DNA of 64,000 bases from Cytophagales bacterium (GCA_013298125.1 JAAFJP010000002.1:186001-250000); one strand, 5' to 3'; positions 17,625 through 27,610 are shown, counted from the stretch's first letter. The notes: generated from the sequence alone by a model not told the origin. Numbers and translations are program-made.

Positions 17625-18750
17625 ATACCTCCAAAAACTCCTTCGGTGCTTTACCCGTAAACTTCTTAAAAGAACGATTGAAAGTTGCTTTTGAATTAAA
17701 TCCACAGTCGAAAGCAATGCCGAGGAGAGTAATATTTTTGTTTTCGGGTAATTGAATTCGCTCCTGAAATTCTTTTACACGATACTCATTTACGAAGTCA
17801 TTAAAATTCTTCCCGAAGGCATTATTCACCACACCCGAAAGCACTGAAATATTAGTTTTCAAGCGATTAGCAATGTCTGAAAGGTTTAACTCTGGTTGCA
17901 AATACAGTTTTTCATCTTGCATGAGTTTCAAGATTTTTGTCTTCCATGTTTCTAATTCATCCTCATTAAATTTCTCTTTTTGAACATTCTCGGGTTTGTG
18001 TTCTTCTTCTTTGAAAACCAATCCTGTTTTTGGTTGTGCCTGTGCATAACCCGTAATAGAAACGTAATAAATCAAAATTACACCCACCACATTATCCCAC
18101 CAATCTTCTTCAAAATCAAGTTTATAAATGCTGATGATAATCATTTTTAAGAGGTAAACCGCAAACATAATTACTAAAACAATCAAAAAATTACGAAACC
18201 ATTTGAAGCTAACAGCCTCTGTATCAGAAAATTGCGTTTTTGTCCACTTTTGATATTGATTATATAAATTTAGACATTTATAGATGTAAAAAAAGTTCAA
18301 ACCTATTTCTACAAACGTTTCAATTTGAGGAATATAAAAAGGTCCATGAAAGTTTTTTTCAACAGTTTTTACAAAATCTTGCCCTCCCGAAAACACACCT
18401 ACGTGATAAACTGTATGAACAATAAAGGGCATAAAGTACCAAATATCGCCCTTAGAAAACCTAAAATCTTTATCAATTTGACTCTTGAAATAAAAATAAC
18501 AAAGCGGGGCAAAAGCCATCCCAAAGGTTCTTGGAAAGAAATTTAACTGTCGCCAAAGGATTTCAATGCCTGAAAACCCAAGCATATATTCCCAGATATT
18601 GAACGCCATGCCAACCAAGACTAATCCTAATAAAAAATCAGAAAGGCGGTTATTTTGTTTGGCTCTGTTCCAAAGTAAAAAGGCGTAAATCCAGGCTTGA
18701 ATGAAGCCGAACCAGAGGGGAGTAGAGTAATTTGACCAATAGATTTCCAT
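17623..18750 (-). CDS. membrane-anchored AraC family transcriptional regulator
   Basis: 375 residues. The first about 235 residues hold some seven hydrophobic segments (YSTPLWFGFIQAWIYAFLLW, LLGLVLVGMAFNIWEYML, ...); a short acidic linker follows; the AraC-type double helix-turn-helix is at about 280-373 (NLSDIANRLKTNISVLSGVVNNAFGKNFNDFVNEYRV... and TLLGIAFDCGFNSKATFNRSFKKFTGKAPKEF). A membrane sensor directly fused to an AraC DNA-binding domain is a common Bacteroidota design; the signal is unknown. It is convergent with the Sus locus, so regulation of that locus is possible but not shown. Confidence 0.92.
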   Translation of the reverse strand: MEIYWSNYSTPLWFGFIQAWIYAFLLWNRAKQNNRLSDFLLGLVLVGMAFNIWEYMLGFSGIEILWRQLNFFPRTFGMAFAPLCYFYFKSQIDKDFRFSKGDIWYFMPFIVHTVYHVGVFSGGQDFVKTVEKNFHGPFYIPQIETFVEIGLNFFYIYKCLNLYNQYQKWTKTQFSDTEAVSFKWFRNFLIVLVIMFAVYLLKMIIISIYKLDFEEDWWDNVVGVILIYYVSITGYAQAQPKTGLVFKEEEHKPENVQKEKFNEDELETWKTKILKLMQDEKLYLQPELNLSDIANRLKTNISVLSGVVNNAFGKNFNDFVNEYRVKEFQERIQLPENKNITLLGIAFDCGFNSKATFNRSFKKFTGKAPKEFLEV

Positions 18751-18985
18751 GAGTGATTGTATTATCTTATTTTTTGCATAAAGTTAATACGCTTGGAAAT
18801 ATATTCTCGAACCTAAACTTATTTTTTTACCTAATCAATTCTACTTTGACACTTCAAAGAAAAGACTAACCGTTATTTAGAACAACTCCTCACCAAACCT
18901 ATGTTGCGAGTTAAAACCTTTTGAAATTTTTATCGAACACTACTAAGAATATCCTATTTTCATCTTAGAGTGTTAAAGCAGAATT

Positions 18986-19051
18986 AAGTAGTCATAATAA
19001 TTTAAACAACATTTTACCTACTAAATATCGTTTAAATTGCTACGACTACTT
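18986..19051. repeat. two-part hairpin in the 317-base gap behind the lipoprotein gene
   Basis: AAGTAGTC (18986-18993) pairs with GACTACTT (19044-19051), and inside it ATTTAAAC (19000-19007) with GTTTAAAT (19030-19037), leaving a symmetric 6/6 internal loop. It may serve as transcription end for the minus-strand gene at 19068-19724. The remainder of 18751-18985 is A/T-rich with nothing else recognised. Confidence 0.6.
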
Positions 19052-19067
19052 ATGTCATTTTCAAAAT

Positions 19068-19724
19068 TTATTTACTTGGTGAATATGGTAAAGCAGATTT
19101 ATGAACAATAATTCTCAGTTTCCCATCTTTCCCTTTCTTGAAAACCCATGTTTTATCCACCATAACTTCTTTACCAGTTTTATCAGTTACCCATACGTTG
19201 CCCATTGTTATGGCAATCGAACCATAAATCTGGATGCCTTCATTTTTCTCGCCTGCATTATCATAACGGGCTTTAACCCAAGGTGTTAGTGCAAATCCTT
19301 TGTCATTTGGATAGGCAGGGTCTCCGCCAATAAAATAAGCCAAAGCACCTTTCTTGTCATTTCTAAAAGTTTGGTTTCCATAAGCCAAAGTTGGCTTGAA
19401 GAACACTTTGCCATAGTCATAATTATAGGCTTCTGATAATACTTGCTCGGCAAAACCTTTGTAATCTCCACCGTCTTCTTTCAACTTACCTATTTTTACC
19501 AAGGCATCACACCATGCTTGTTGAGCGGCATTAACTTCGTCATAGGTAACAATTGTACTTGCTCCTTCTTCAACGTAAACTAAGCCTAATTCGTCAATAA
19601 CTTTTTGTACATCTTGTGAGGTTTGAGAAACTTGCGATTTTAACGCTTCTTTGTTTGATTGATTACACGAAGCTAATAAAAGTGATACTCCGAAAATTCC
19701 GAAAACTAATTTTTTAAAATTCAT
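19068..19724 (-). CDS. NTF2/SnoaL-fold-like lipoprotein of unknown function
   Basis: 218 residues. The lipoprotein signal GIFGVSLLLASC puts Cys at residue 20. The mature part has a helix (about 25-50), then a segment with VTYDEVNAAQQAWCDALVKIG and a beta-rich C-terminus (IQIYGSIAITMGNVWVTDKTGKEVMVDKTWVFKKGKDGKLRIIVHKSALPY) resembling NTF2-like/SnoaL-like proteins that form small cone-shaped pockets. The W-F-KKGKDGKLRI-H pattern at the end supports that fold but gives no substrate. Monocistronic. Confidence 0.65.
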   Translation of the reverse strand: MNFKKLVFGIFGVSLLLASCNQSNKEALKSQVSQTSQDVQKVIDELGLVYVEEGASTIVTYDEVNAAQQAWCDALVKIGKLKEDGGDYKGFAEQVLSEAYNYDYGKVFFKPTLAYGNQTFRNDKKGALAYFIGGDPAYPNDKGFALTPWVKARYDNAGEKNEGIQIYGSIAITMGNVWVTDKTGKEVMVDKTWVFKKGKDGKLRIIVHKSALPYSPSK

Positions 19725-19945
19725 TGTGGATATTTGTAAATGTTGAAGACCGTTTAATTTAATATTGTGGTCTGTGTGTTTTATTTCATCTTTACACGTT
19801 CCTAATTTGTAGGACTTTAAATTTGAGATAAAAACTCTTCGCTTTGAAGAACATTACAAAATTAGTATTACGTGATTAGACAGAGATTACTCTGAGATTA
19901 TAAGGTACTTAGACTTTGTTGTATCAAATTATCCGCTCAAAAATA

Positions 19946-22381
19946 CTACTTCTTAACCACCAATTTCTGCCCCACACTAACCGCAAAATTCTTAATATTA
20001 TTCCACTTTACTAACTCATCCACCGTAACATTATAGAGTTTAGAAACCCTAAAAACAGTCTCTCCTGCCTGTAAAGTGTGATATTGGACGTTACTACTAT
20101 TACTACTCGAAGAAACCGTTGGACTACTGTACGTTTTAGTTGGTGTTGGTTCTGTGTAAACGGCAGGTTTGGTATTGCCTCCTATTATAACTAATTCTTG
20201 TCCAATTTCTACGGTATTTTCTACTAAATTATTCCATTGTTTGATGTTGTCCACGCTTACGTTATAGAGTTTTGAAACCCTAAAAATCGTCTCACCCGCC
20301 TGTATCGTGTGAATGATTTTATAATTTGGCTTCGTACTCGTAGGGGCAGGCGTGAAGGGCTTACTCACGGGTGCGGGCGTTGGCGAAGGTTGATAAACGG
20401 TTGTCGATGAATTGGTTAATGGAATCGCAACGGGCGTTGAGGTTGTTGAAGCAATACCTACATTTTCTGTTGGTTTTGTAACTACTTCTCTAACGACAGT
20501 AGTGGTCGTACTTTTCGTTGGAGGTGGTTGATTTTCAGCGGGATAAGTATAAATTGCCGTAACAACTTCGCCCTCTTTTATCGCTCCCGTTACAGGCGTG
20601 CTGTTAGTTTGATACACCTTAACACTTTGCCCAATTCTCAACGGACTACCCGAATACATATCGTTCAGACTATACAATTCATCCACTGACATATTGTACA
20701 TTCTCGAAATACTAAAAAAGGTCTGTTTAGGCTCTACGGTATGATTTTTAATGATTTTCGTGTTAGATTTACCCGAACCATTCACTACTGGCGGAGGACT
20801 GTAAACCGTTGTACCAGAGGTAGTTCTGGTTGAAGGTTGAGTCGTTGTTGTCGTCGTACTTGGATATGTAGTAGTTGTACTGGAAGGCTGTGTTGTCGTG
20901 ATAACGGGTTTGGTAGATGCAATGCCAACATTTGCATCGCTTTTGGTTTCTACCACCGTGACTTCTGGTTGTGTATTTTGTGGAACAGTTGTCTTGGGAG
21001 GCGTAACTGGACGACCATTGGGTTGTTTGGGCGTAGGTGTAATAATGGGCGTTTCCTCCACAATCGTGATGGTTTTGTCCGACTGCACATATTCCACACT
21101 TTGAGATTCTGGACGAGTTTCTATCAACCATAATAAACGCCCTTTTTGTGGTCTTTGGATTTGTGTAATGCGGTTTTTTTCCATCAAATCCTCCAATTGC
21201 ATCCCGTACATTTGCGAGATTTTCCAGAGCGATTCGTAGCCCTCGACGGTGTGATACGCCACCACGGCACGTCTATCTTTTTTCTTCAAATAATAAACTT
21301 CATTCGGATTAATTCTATCGTTTTCATTCAAGTCGTTGAACTTCAAAAAGCGTTTCAGATTGATTCCAGCTCTTGCTGCGATACTTTCGGGTGTATCGCC
21401 TTGTTGTGACAGAATCCCTTTTTTACCGTTTATTTCGTAGAAAATCGGGTCATTGGGTGAAGAGATTTCGGTTAATTTTACCAAAACGGGAAAGCCCAAA
21501 TCTTTATCAATCGCTACTAAATCTTCTGAGAATTTTTGTTGGTTGTTTCTAATCTTCAAATCCATAAATTGCTGATTGCTCACGGGCAAATACACCACAT
21601 AATCTTTATCATCAGGCACTGAGGACGACTTCAACCAAGCATTGTTTACCACAACATCCGCCAAAGGAACTTCTAACTCTTGGGCAATGTCAATCAGGTT
21701 TTTGCCCCTACTATTGGTGTATTCAAAAAGGTAAGTTGAGGTGGCATTATTTTTGGATTGATTGTATTGTTTTTCTAAAAAATGACGAAAAGCCAAAAAC
21801 CGCAATACGTACCAATCCGTTGAACCATTGACAGTTATCTCATTTTTATACGCCCAATCATTATCCGTCATGCGACGAACAGCCCCTAAACCCATGCGAT
21901 AAGAAAGCAAGGTCGAAATCCAGTTTTTGAGAATTAAATTATTGCGAGACAAATAAATAGCTGCCCCCTTAGTGGCGGCGGCAATGTGTTTTCTTTCGTC
22001 AATTACGCCATCTACTCGCATTCCAACTTCTTGGGCTGTTTCACGTTTGAATTGCCAAAAACCCACTGCATTAGACGTAGAGACGGCTTCTGGATTAAAC
22101 GCACTTTCTTGCACACAGAGATATTTGAACTCATCAGGGACACCCTCATCCGACAAAACCTTTTCGATAATAGGAAAATAGAGGTTCATCTTGGCAACGA
22201 GTGTGTTCAAATATTTTTGATTGGAATTCAAATTATCAATTTCTCTTTCGATAATTGAACGTGCTTCTCCCTCCACTTTCACATTTACAGAACCAACATA
22301 AACACTACGGGGAAACTCCTGTGCCGAGAGTTTAGCACAAGTTAGAACAGCCAATAATAACAGCGAAATACGCTTTTTCAT
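19946..22381 (-). CDS. LysM-repeat lytic transglycosylase (MltD-like)
   Basis: 811 residues. The signal peptide ends at KLSAQ (about 21). The soluble-lytic-transglycosylase (SLT) domain is at about 60-210: EGVPDEFKYLCVQESAFNPEAVS contains the catalytic Glu in QES, followed by NAVGFWQFKRETAQEVG and DERKHIAAATKGAAIYL. A long Ser/Thr/Pro-rich region separates at least four LysM modules (HTVEGYESLWKISQMYGM, HTVEPKQTFFSISRMYNM, HTIQAGETIFRVSKLYNV, HTLQAGETVFRVSKLYNV), the last two nearly identical. It binds and cleaves peptidoglycan in the periplasm, releasing anhydromuropeptides. A shorter paralogue is at 40055-41791. Confidence 0.93.
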   Translation of the reverse strand: MKKRISLLLLAVLTCAKLSAQEFPRSVYVGSVNVKVEGEARSIIEREIDNLNSNQKYLNTLVAKMNLYFPIIEKVLSDEGVPDEFKYLCVQESAFNPEAVSTSNAVGFWQFKRETAQEVGMRVDGVIDERKHIAAATKGAAIYLSRNNLILKNWISTLLSYRMGLGAVRRMTDNDWAYKNEITVNGSTDWYVLRFLAFRHFLEKQYNQSKNNATSTYLFEYTNSRGKNLIDIAQELEVPLADVVVNNAWLKSSSVPDDKDYVVYLPVSNQQFMDLKIRNNQQKFSEDLVAIDKDLGFPVLVKLTEISSPNDPIFYEINGKKGILSQQGDTPESIAARAGINLKRFLKFNDLNENDRINPNEVYYLKKKDRRAVVAYHTVEGYESLWKISQMYGMQLEDLMEKNRITQIQRPQKGRLLWLIETRPESQSVEYVQSDKTITIVEETPIITPTPKQPNGRPVTPPKTTVPQNTQPEVTVVETKSDANVGIASTKPVITTTQPSSTTTTYPSTTTTTTQPSTRTTSGTTVYSPPPVVNGSGKSNTKIIKNHTVEPKQTFFSISRMYNMSVDELYSLNDMYSGSPLRIGQSVKVYQTNSTPVTGAIKEGEVVTAIYTYPAENQPPPTKSTTTTVVREVVTKPTENVGIASTTSTPVAIPLTNSSTTVYQPSPTPAPVSKPFTPAPTSTKPNYKIIHTIQAGETIFRVSKLYNVSVDNIKQWNNLVENTVEIGQELVIIGGNTKPAVYTEPTPTKTYSSPTVSSSSNSSNVQYHTLQAGETVFRVSKLYNVTVDELVKWNNIKNFAVSVGQKLVVKK

Positions 22382-22779
22382 ACATAAGGAATTTTATGGG
22401 TGAGGAAAAGTTTTAAATTATTAATTTTCAAGTTGTTAAGTCACGAACACATTTACCGTAGCCCATTTTTAACAACTTAGAGACTTAATAACATATCAAC
22501 TTATATTTCTCTGACTAAAACATTGGCGGTTGCTGGAATAGCTTACTACAAAAATAAATAAAAAATCGGATAAAATTGTGTGGTATATATTTTGTTGAAC
22601 ACCATTCCTCTAAATGTAGGAGATTTAGCGTAATTTTGTCGTAGCTTTCGGCAATCGGCAATTGGCTTTCAGCTTTCAGATTATTTTATAAAATTGTTGT
22701 AATGACACTTTAAATTTACACAGAAAGTTTATTTTAAATGCCGATAACCGATAGCTGATAACCGATAGCCATTACAAAA
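22382..22779. other. 398-base intergenic region with repeated GATAACCGATAGC words
   Basis: Holds AAGTTGTTAAGT (near 22428) facing AACAACTT (near 22468) as a loose inverted repeat, and two clusters of short repeats: CGGCAATCGGCAATTGGC (near 22650) and GATAACCGATAGC twice (22741-22770). It must contain the promoters of the divergent transglycosylase and DUF3109 genes; none could be fixed. Confidence 0.5.
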
Positions 22780-23346
22780 ATGATACTGATAGAAAATACC
22801 GTCATTAGCGATGACATCATGGATAAATTCTTCGTTTGTGATTTACTCAAATGCAAGGGAGCGTGCTGTGTGGAAGGCGATTTGGGAGCTCCATTGAATG
22901 AAGACGAGTTACCTATTATGGATGAAATTTATGAAGCCGTAAAACCATATCTTTCAGAAATAGGACGACAAACCATTGAAAAAGAAGGGGTTTACGTAAA
23001 AGATTGGGAAGGAGATTTTTCAACGCCCGTCATTGAAGGTCGTGAGTGTGCCTATGCGATTTATGATGAAAGAAAAATCTTAAAATGTGGTATCGAACAG
23101 GCATATTTAGACGGTAAAATCTCTTGGAAAAAACCGATTTCATGCCACTTGTACCCCATCAGAATCACAAAATATGACCACTACGAAGCCCTCAATTATG
23201 ACCGTTGGCATATTTGTTCCGATGCTTGCTCACACGGGGCAGACTTGGGTGTAGAAGTTTATAAATTCTTGAAAGAGCCGCTGATTCGGAAGTATGGAGA
23301 GGCTTGGTATCAGGAATTATTGCAAGAAGTTAAAGATAGACAATAA
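22780..23346 (+). CDS. DUF3109 family cysteine-rich protein
   Basis: 188 residues with a Cys pattern typical of DUF3109: [19 protein letters not shown] (20-38), a further Cys in GRECAYAI, then [12 protein letters not shown] and [10 protein letters not shown] near residues 145-150. The arrangement resembles the zinc/iron-chelating YkgJ-type proteins, so a metal or Fe-S site is likely, but the role is unknown. It lies only 3 bases upstream of metG, so the two are surely co-transcribed. The start at 22780 ([10 protein letters not shown]) fits the family. Confidence 0.88.
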   Translation: MILIENTVISDDIMDKFFVCDLLKCKGACCVEGDLGAPLNEDELPIMDEIYEAVKPYLSEIGRQTIEKEGVYVKDWEGDFSTPVIEGRECAYAIYDERKILKCGIEQAYLDGKISWKKPISCHLYPIRITKYDHYEALNYDRWHICSDACSHGADLGVEVYKFLKEPLIRKYGEAWYQELLQEVKDRQ

Positions 23347-23349
23347 ATA

Positions 23350-25416
23350 ATGACAAAATTTAAAAGAACCACCGTTACGGCAGCCTTAATTTACGCCAAC
23401 GGACCCATTCATATCGGACACCTTGCGGGTTGTTACCTCCCTGCGGACATATACGTGCGTTATTTGCGTGCTTCTGGACAAGACGTTAAATTCATTTCTG
23501 GAACGGACGAACACGGTGTACCCATTACTATCAAAGCCAAAAAAGAGGGCGTAACTCCACAAGAAGTAGTCGATAAATATTACAAAATCATCAAAGATTC
23601 TTTTGAGGAATTTGGGATTTCGTTTGATATTTATTCAAGAACTTCTAATAAAGTCCACCACGAAATGTCGCAAGATATTTTTAAGACTATTTACGACAAA
23701 GGTCAATTTGTAGAGGAAATTACGGAACAGTATTACGATGAAAAAAATAAGACTTTTTTAGCTGACCGTTACATTATTGGGACTTGTCCGAAGTGTGGAA
23801 ATGAGAATGCTTATGGCGACCAATGTGAGCGTTGTGGTTCGACACTTTCACCCGAAGAGTTGATTAATCCACGTTCAACTTTGAGTGGTGAAACACCTAT
23901 TAAAAAAGCTACCAAAAACTGGTATTTGCCTTTGGATAAAATGCAACCGATGCTCGAAAAGTACATTGAGAGCCATCCAGAGTGGAAAACTAACGTATTG
24001 GGACAAGTAAAATCGTGGTTGAACGATGGCTTAAAACCCCGTGCCATGACTCGTGATTTGGACTGGGGAATCAAAGTTCCTCTGCCCGATACCGAAGGAA
24101 AAGTGATGTACGTTTGGTTCGATGCACCGATTGGTTATATCTCCATGACGAAGGAATTATTCCAAAACTCCCCTCTCAACGGGAGAGGGGCTGGGGGTGA
24201 GGCTTGGGAGCTATACTGGAAAGACCCCGAAACCCGTTTGGTCAATTTTATTGGTAAAGACAACATCGTTTTCCACTGTCTAATTTTCCCAGCAATGTGC
24301 ATGGCAGATGGTAGATTTATCGTGTCGGACAATGTGCCAGCCAATGAATTCATGAATTTGGAAGGCGATAAAATCTCGACTTCACGCAATTGGGCGGTGT
24401 GGTTGCACGAGTACCTACGTGAGTTTGAGGGCAAGCAAGATATTTTGCGATATGCCTTGGCAGCCTCAGCTCCCGAAACCAAAGATGCCGATTTTACGTG
24501 GGCAGATTTTCAGACTCGGAATAATTCAGAATTGGTAGGGATTTTTGGAAATTTTGTCAACCGTGCGATTATTCTTACCGAAAAGAATTTTGAATCAAAA
24601 GTGCCAAAACAAGGTGAATTGACCGATTTTGACCGTCAGACCTTAGCAACGTTGGCAGAAATGCCCGCAAAAATTGGAGATGCTATTGCTAATTTCAAAC
24701 TCCGTGAAGCCTTAGCTTTGATGATGGACGTAGCACGTTTGGGCAATAAATATTTGGCAGATACCGAACCTTGGAAAGTCATCAAAACCGACCCAGAACG
24801 TACCGCCACGATTTTGAATATTGGTTTACAAATTGCCGCAAATCTATCTATTTTATGCGAGCCTTTCATGCCTTTTACGGCTGAAAAATTACGTACCATT
24901 TTGAATATCAACCCATTATCTTGGAGCGATGCAGGTCGTGCAGATTTATTATCAGAAGGACAAACCATTACCAATATTGGTTTATTGTTTGAAAAAGTAG
25001 AAGAAGAAACCGTTGCCTCCCAAGTCAAAAAATTGGAAGATGCCAAACAGCAAAATCTTTTGGAAGGCAAAGAAGTAACACCCATCAAAGACGAAATTCA
25101 ATACGATGATTTCTCAAAAATGGACATCAGAATCGGGACAATCATTGCCGCTGAAAAAGTAGCGAAAAGTAAAAAGCTGTTAAAATTGACAATCAACGAT
25201 GGCATAAAAAATAGAACAATCCTAAGTGGAATTGGCGAGCATTATCAACCAGAAAACATTGTTAATCAGCAAGTTACGTTCTTAGCAAACCTTGCCCCAA
25301 GAAAGATGATGGGTATGGAATCAGAAGGGATGATATTGATGGCAGAGGATAAAAATGGTTCGTTGAGTTTTATTCAGCCTGATGAGAAGGTTTGGAATGG
25401 GGGAGTAGTGGCGTAA
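23350..25416 (+). CDS. metG: methionyl-tRNA synthetase
   Basis: 688 residues. Charges tRNA-Met and initiator tRNA in the cytosol. The HIGH motif is exact at residues 21-24; the zinc-binding knuckle TCPKCGN...GDQCERCG is at about 140-163; the KMSKS loop appears as KISTS (341-345). An anticodon-binding helical domain follows, then a C-terminal tRNA-binding OB domain (about 580-688: [19 protein letters not shown]). Residues 273-285 ([13 protein letters not shown]) have no counterpart in ordinary MetG and are encoded by an inserted G/C-rich repeat; the reading frame is kept and the loop lies between SMTKELFQ and [12 protein letters not shown]. Otherwise complete. Confidence 0.97.
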   Translation: MTKFKRTTVTAALIYANGPIHIGHLAGCYLPADIYVRYLRASGQDVKFISGTDEHGVPITIKAKKEGVTPQEVVDKYYKIIKDSFEEFGISFDIYSRTSNKVHHEMSQDIFKTIYDKGQFVEEITEQYYDEKNKTFLADRYIIGTCPKCGNENAYGDQCERCGSTLSPEELINPRSTLSGETPIKKATKNWYLPLDKMQPMLEKYIESHPEWKTNVLGQVKSWLNDGLKPRAMTRDLDWGIKVPLPDTEGKVMYVWFDAPIGYISMTKELFQNSPLNGRGAGGEAWELYWKDPETRLVNFIGKDNIVFHCLIFPAMCMADGRFIVSDNVPANEFMNLEGDKISTSRNWAVWLHEYLREFEGKQDILRYALAASAPETKDADFTWADFQTRNNSELVGIFGNFVNRAIILTEKNFESKVPKQGELTDFDRQTLATLAEMPAKIGDAIANFKLREALALMMDVARLGNKYLADTEPWKVIKTDPERTATILNIGLQIAANLSILCEPFMPFTAEKLRTILNINPLSWSDAGRADLLSEGQTITNIGLLFEKVEEETVASQVKKLEDAKQQNLLEGKEVTPIKDEIQYDDFSKMDIRIGTIIAAEKVAKSKKLLKLTINDGIKNRTILSGIGEHYQPENIVNQQVTFLANLAPRKMMGMESEGMILMAEDKNGSLSFIQPDEKVWNGGVVA
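24166..24205. repeat. G/C-rich repeat element inserted in frame in metG
   Basis: AACTCCCCTCTCAACGGGAG followed by AGGGGCTGGGGGTGAGGCTT, markedly G-rich on the plus strand in a low-G+C gene. It encodes [21 protein letters not shown] and GAGAGGGG form an inverted repeat inside it. The GRGAGG peptide also appears in the transferase at 37878-38990, next to another such element. Confidence 0.85.
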
Positions 25417-25489
25417 ATATTTAAGTTAAACTATTGATTCTAACGTATTTTTCATAATTTAGATGTACCAAAATTAAAAACCGACTCTA

Positions 25490-26080
25490 ATGAGTGAGTT
25501 AGTAGAAGTTTCAGCACGAATATATAGCGTTGAGGAGTATTTCGAAATCGAAAATCACTCCGAAATCCGTCACGAATATGAAGACGGACTATTAATCCCT
25601 ATGCCAGGAGAAACCTTAAATGCTAATGAAATTGCACAAAATTTCATTACAGCTTTGCAAAGAATCCTAAGAAAAAACGGATTCAGAATGTTCGGACACG
25701 ATATCCGTACAATTGTCCACGAAAGAAGATTGTATCGTTATCCAGATGTAGTTGTTTCTGCCTCAAATACCATTAGAGATATTCGTAATGTTACTGAACC
25801 AGTTTTAGTGGTTGAAGTGCTTTCTGAAAGTACAGAGGATATTGATAGAAATAAAAAATTTAGACAATATACCGCTTTGCCTTCGCTTCAATATTATTTG
25901 ATGATTCACCAAGACATGGCTTTGATTGAATTTTACCAACGAAAAGAAAATTCTAAAACGTTTGAATTTAACTTTTTTGATAGATTGTCCGAAACGATTG
26001 ACTTACCAGTTTTAGGAACTTCAATTTCGTTAGAAGACATTTACGAAGGAATAGAATTTGAAGAAAGTGAATCAATTTGA
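25490..26080 (+). CDS. Uma2 family (DUF820) putative endonuclease
   Basis: 196 residues with the PD-(D/E)XK-like layout of Uma2 proteins: YSVEEYFEIE at the start, HEYEDGLLIPMPG (29-41), then RYPDVVVSAS with the conserved Asp and PVLVVEVLSESTEDIDRNKKFRQY with the E-x-L motif, YYLMIHQ and a C-terminal acidic tail. Such proteins are abundant in cyanobacteria and Bacteroidota; a restriction-like nuclease fold is accepted, but the biological job is not known. Single gene, closed by a terminator at 26139. Confidence 0.9.
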   Translation: MSELVEVSARIYSVEEYFEIENHSEIRHEYEDGLLIPMPGETLNANEIAQNFITALQRILRKNGFRMFGHDIRTIVHERRLYRYPDVVVSASNTIRDIRNVTEPVLVVEVLSESTEDIDRNKKFRQYTALPSLQYYLMIHQDMALIEFYQRKENSKTFEFNFFDRLSETIDLPVLGTSISLEDIYEGIEFEESESI

Positions 26081-26138
26081 AACAGGTTCACCTGTGCGAT
26101 GTTTTGATTTGAAAATTTGAAAATAATTTACCAACTCC

Positions 26139-26174
26139 AAAGCCTGCAAGATTAAAATTCTTGCAGGTTTTTTT
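26139..26174 (+). terminator. intrinsic terminator (CCTGCAAG hairpin)
   Basis: CCTGCAAG-loop-CTTGCAGG followed by eight Ts; it ends the Uma2 gene. The same arm sequence is used at 62507-62544. Confidence 0.9.
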
Positions 26175-26198
26175 ATGAATTCCCGCCTCTGTTCACCC

Positions 26199-26225
26199 TT
26201 TACCGTTCACCGTGAACCGACAAAA
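26199..26225. repeat. palindromic repeat, copy 2 (GTTCACCGTGAAC type)
   Basis: TTTACCGTTCACCGTGAAC then CGACAAA; the reverse complement of copy 1 at 8604-8634, which carries an extra CGTTCAC. It is followed by loosely repeated CAAATCATC words up to 26275. Confidence 0.7.
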
Positions 26226-26333
26226 GGACTCAAATCATCATTCAAGACGTTTCAAATCATGTTTTAAAGCGTTTCGGGGTTTTTAAAGGTGAAACTTTGA
26301 CCCATCAATTTCACAAATAAACAATTTAAAAAC

Positions 26334-27035
26334 ATGAAAACGCAAATCACAAAAATCATCATCGCTTGTTTAACTTTTATCACTTTTATGGTTCAAGCAC
26401 AAACAGAGCCTGCCCGAGTGAGTTTCTCTATCAAGAACCCATCTCTAAAAAGTAAATTGGTAGATTTTAAAAGTTACAGTGCTGAGAAAGAAAGATTCAC
26501 CGCTGGTTATGGTTACGGATTAAATGGTTTAGCTACGCACGCTGTCAATCTGCCCGTACCTGTGTATGTATTCCAAGAAAAAAACGGTAAAAAGGAATTA
26601 ATTTTTGTCGTAACTGAAAAAGACAACGGCAAGACCTTTAATGTAAATGAAGAATACGAAGTCAGTCGTGAGCAATATCTTGAATCTGCACGTGCCGAAA
26701 TGAATCAACGGAATTATGAGAAAGCAAAAGAGAACAAATCTATGGAGCATATCGCCAAAGAAAAGGGATTGAAATTAGTGAATGTCAATATCAAAGGCTC
26801 ATCGTGGCTTCCCTCAATGGCTCATGTGCGTTATGAATTGCCTTGGGGAAAGGATAATCAATTAGGATTCTCAGGTTCATTGAGCAAATTTAATGGTAAA
26901 GATTTGATGCTTCCAATTGGTACTAAAATCTATCAATGCAGTGATAAATATTGGGATAGAGATACCAAATTTACAGAAAAACTTATCTTGACTATTGATG
27001 ATGACAAATCGGATTTAAAAGTCGTATTGAACTAA
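26334..27035 (+). CDS. secreted protein of unknown function
   Basis: 233 residues with a cleavable signal peptide (IIIACLTFITFMVQAQ, cut near residue 23). It is not recognised as a known family. Two beta-rich parts are seen: ARVSFSIKNPSLKSKLVDFKSY (about 27-48) and a C-terminal half with LPWGKDNQLGFSGSLSKFNGKDLMLPIGTKIYQC, joined by a charged helix (about 120-150). The motif (P/V)xGTKIY recurs in the next gene, and both start with a strand of K/R-V/I-S/T-F pattern, so the two are probably distant paralogues. It is periplasmic or surface-exposed. Confidence 0.7.
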   Translation: MKTQITKIIIACLTFITFMVQAQTEPARVSFSIKNPSLKSKLVDFKSYSAEKERFTAGYGYGLNGLATHAVNLPVPVYVFQEKNGKKELIFVVTEKDNGKTFNVNEEYEVSREQYLESARAEMNQRNYEKAKENKSMEHIAKEKGLKLVNVNIKGSSWLPSMAHVRYELPWGKDNQLGFSGSLSKFNGKDLMLPIGTKIYQCSDKYWDRDTKFTEKLILTIDDDKSDLKVVLN

Positions 27036-27173
27036 TAAAGTAGCTATCAGCAATTGGCAGTCAGCTATCGGCTGAAAATCTACTCAATCAACTTTTAAAT
27101 TTGTCAATAGTTTTAATTATCTAATAATCAATTAATTACACAAATCTAAACAGCGTGTAATCGCATCAAAATC

Positions 27174-27530
27174 ATGAAAAAGCAAATTTCAATCATCGCA
27201 ATCTTAGTAATTTTCTTCGCTTCATTTAACGCTTCTTTTGCACAAGATAAAGGAGAGAAAACAATAACTTTTAAGTTTAAAAATAACAGCATTTTACCTC
27301 ATAAATACACATTCATTACTTATGCTCCTAATTCCAAAAGCAATGGTACAGTTGGTGATATTTTTATTCCAAATGGAACAAAAGAATTTAAGGTTTTAGT
27401 TGGAACAAAGATTTATTTAGCGGAAAGAAAAGAAGTAAAAGTTGTTATGAATGGGACTCCATTAACGGGTGAACCTTTTTATATTGCCAAATTGGAAGAC
27501 GACGGGAAAGTTATTAATTTGAGAAAATAG
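27174..27530 (+). CDS. small secreted protein, probable relative of the preceding one
   Basis: 118 residues. The signal peptide ends at ASFAQ (about 23). The mature protein is a small beta domain: KTITFKFKNNSILPHKYTFITYAP, then VGDIFIPNGTKEFKVLVGTKIYLAERKEV. The GTKIY motif and the length of one domain match half of the 26334-27035 protein. No function is known. It lies 138 bases downstream of its relative; the gap contains AGCTATC-type repeat words. Confidence 0.65.
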   Translation: MKKQISIIAILVIFFASFNASFAQDKGEKTITFKFKNNSILPHKYTFITYAPNSKSNGTVGDIFIPNGTKEFKVLVGTKIYLAERKEVKVVMNGTPLTGEPFYIAKLEDDGKVINLRK

Positions 27531-27552
27531 TATTTAATCAATTTCAAGCCAC

Positions 27553-27585
27553 AAGGAAGTCGTCCTTCAAAAGGACGACTTCCTT
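27553..27585. repeat. perfect 15-bp hairpin
   Basis: AAGGAAGTCGTCCTT and its exact reverse complement, separated by CAA. There is no T tract after it (CAAAAATTAA), so it is either a weak terminator for the small secreted gene or an mRNA hairpin/repeat unit in front of the S41 peptidase gene. Confidence 0.85.
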
Positions 27586-27610
27586 CAAAAATTAACAATA
27601 AATCAAAACC

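Noticed and set aside
20769-21131. Long open frames opposite or shifted within the LysM transglycosylase linker
   Set aside because: They follow from the repetitive Ser/Thr/Pro codons; no start signal or family resemblance.
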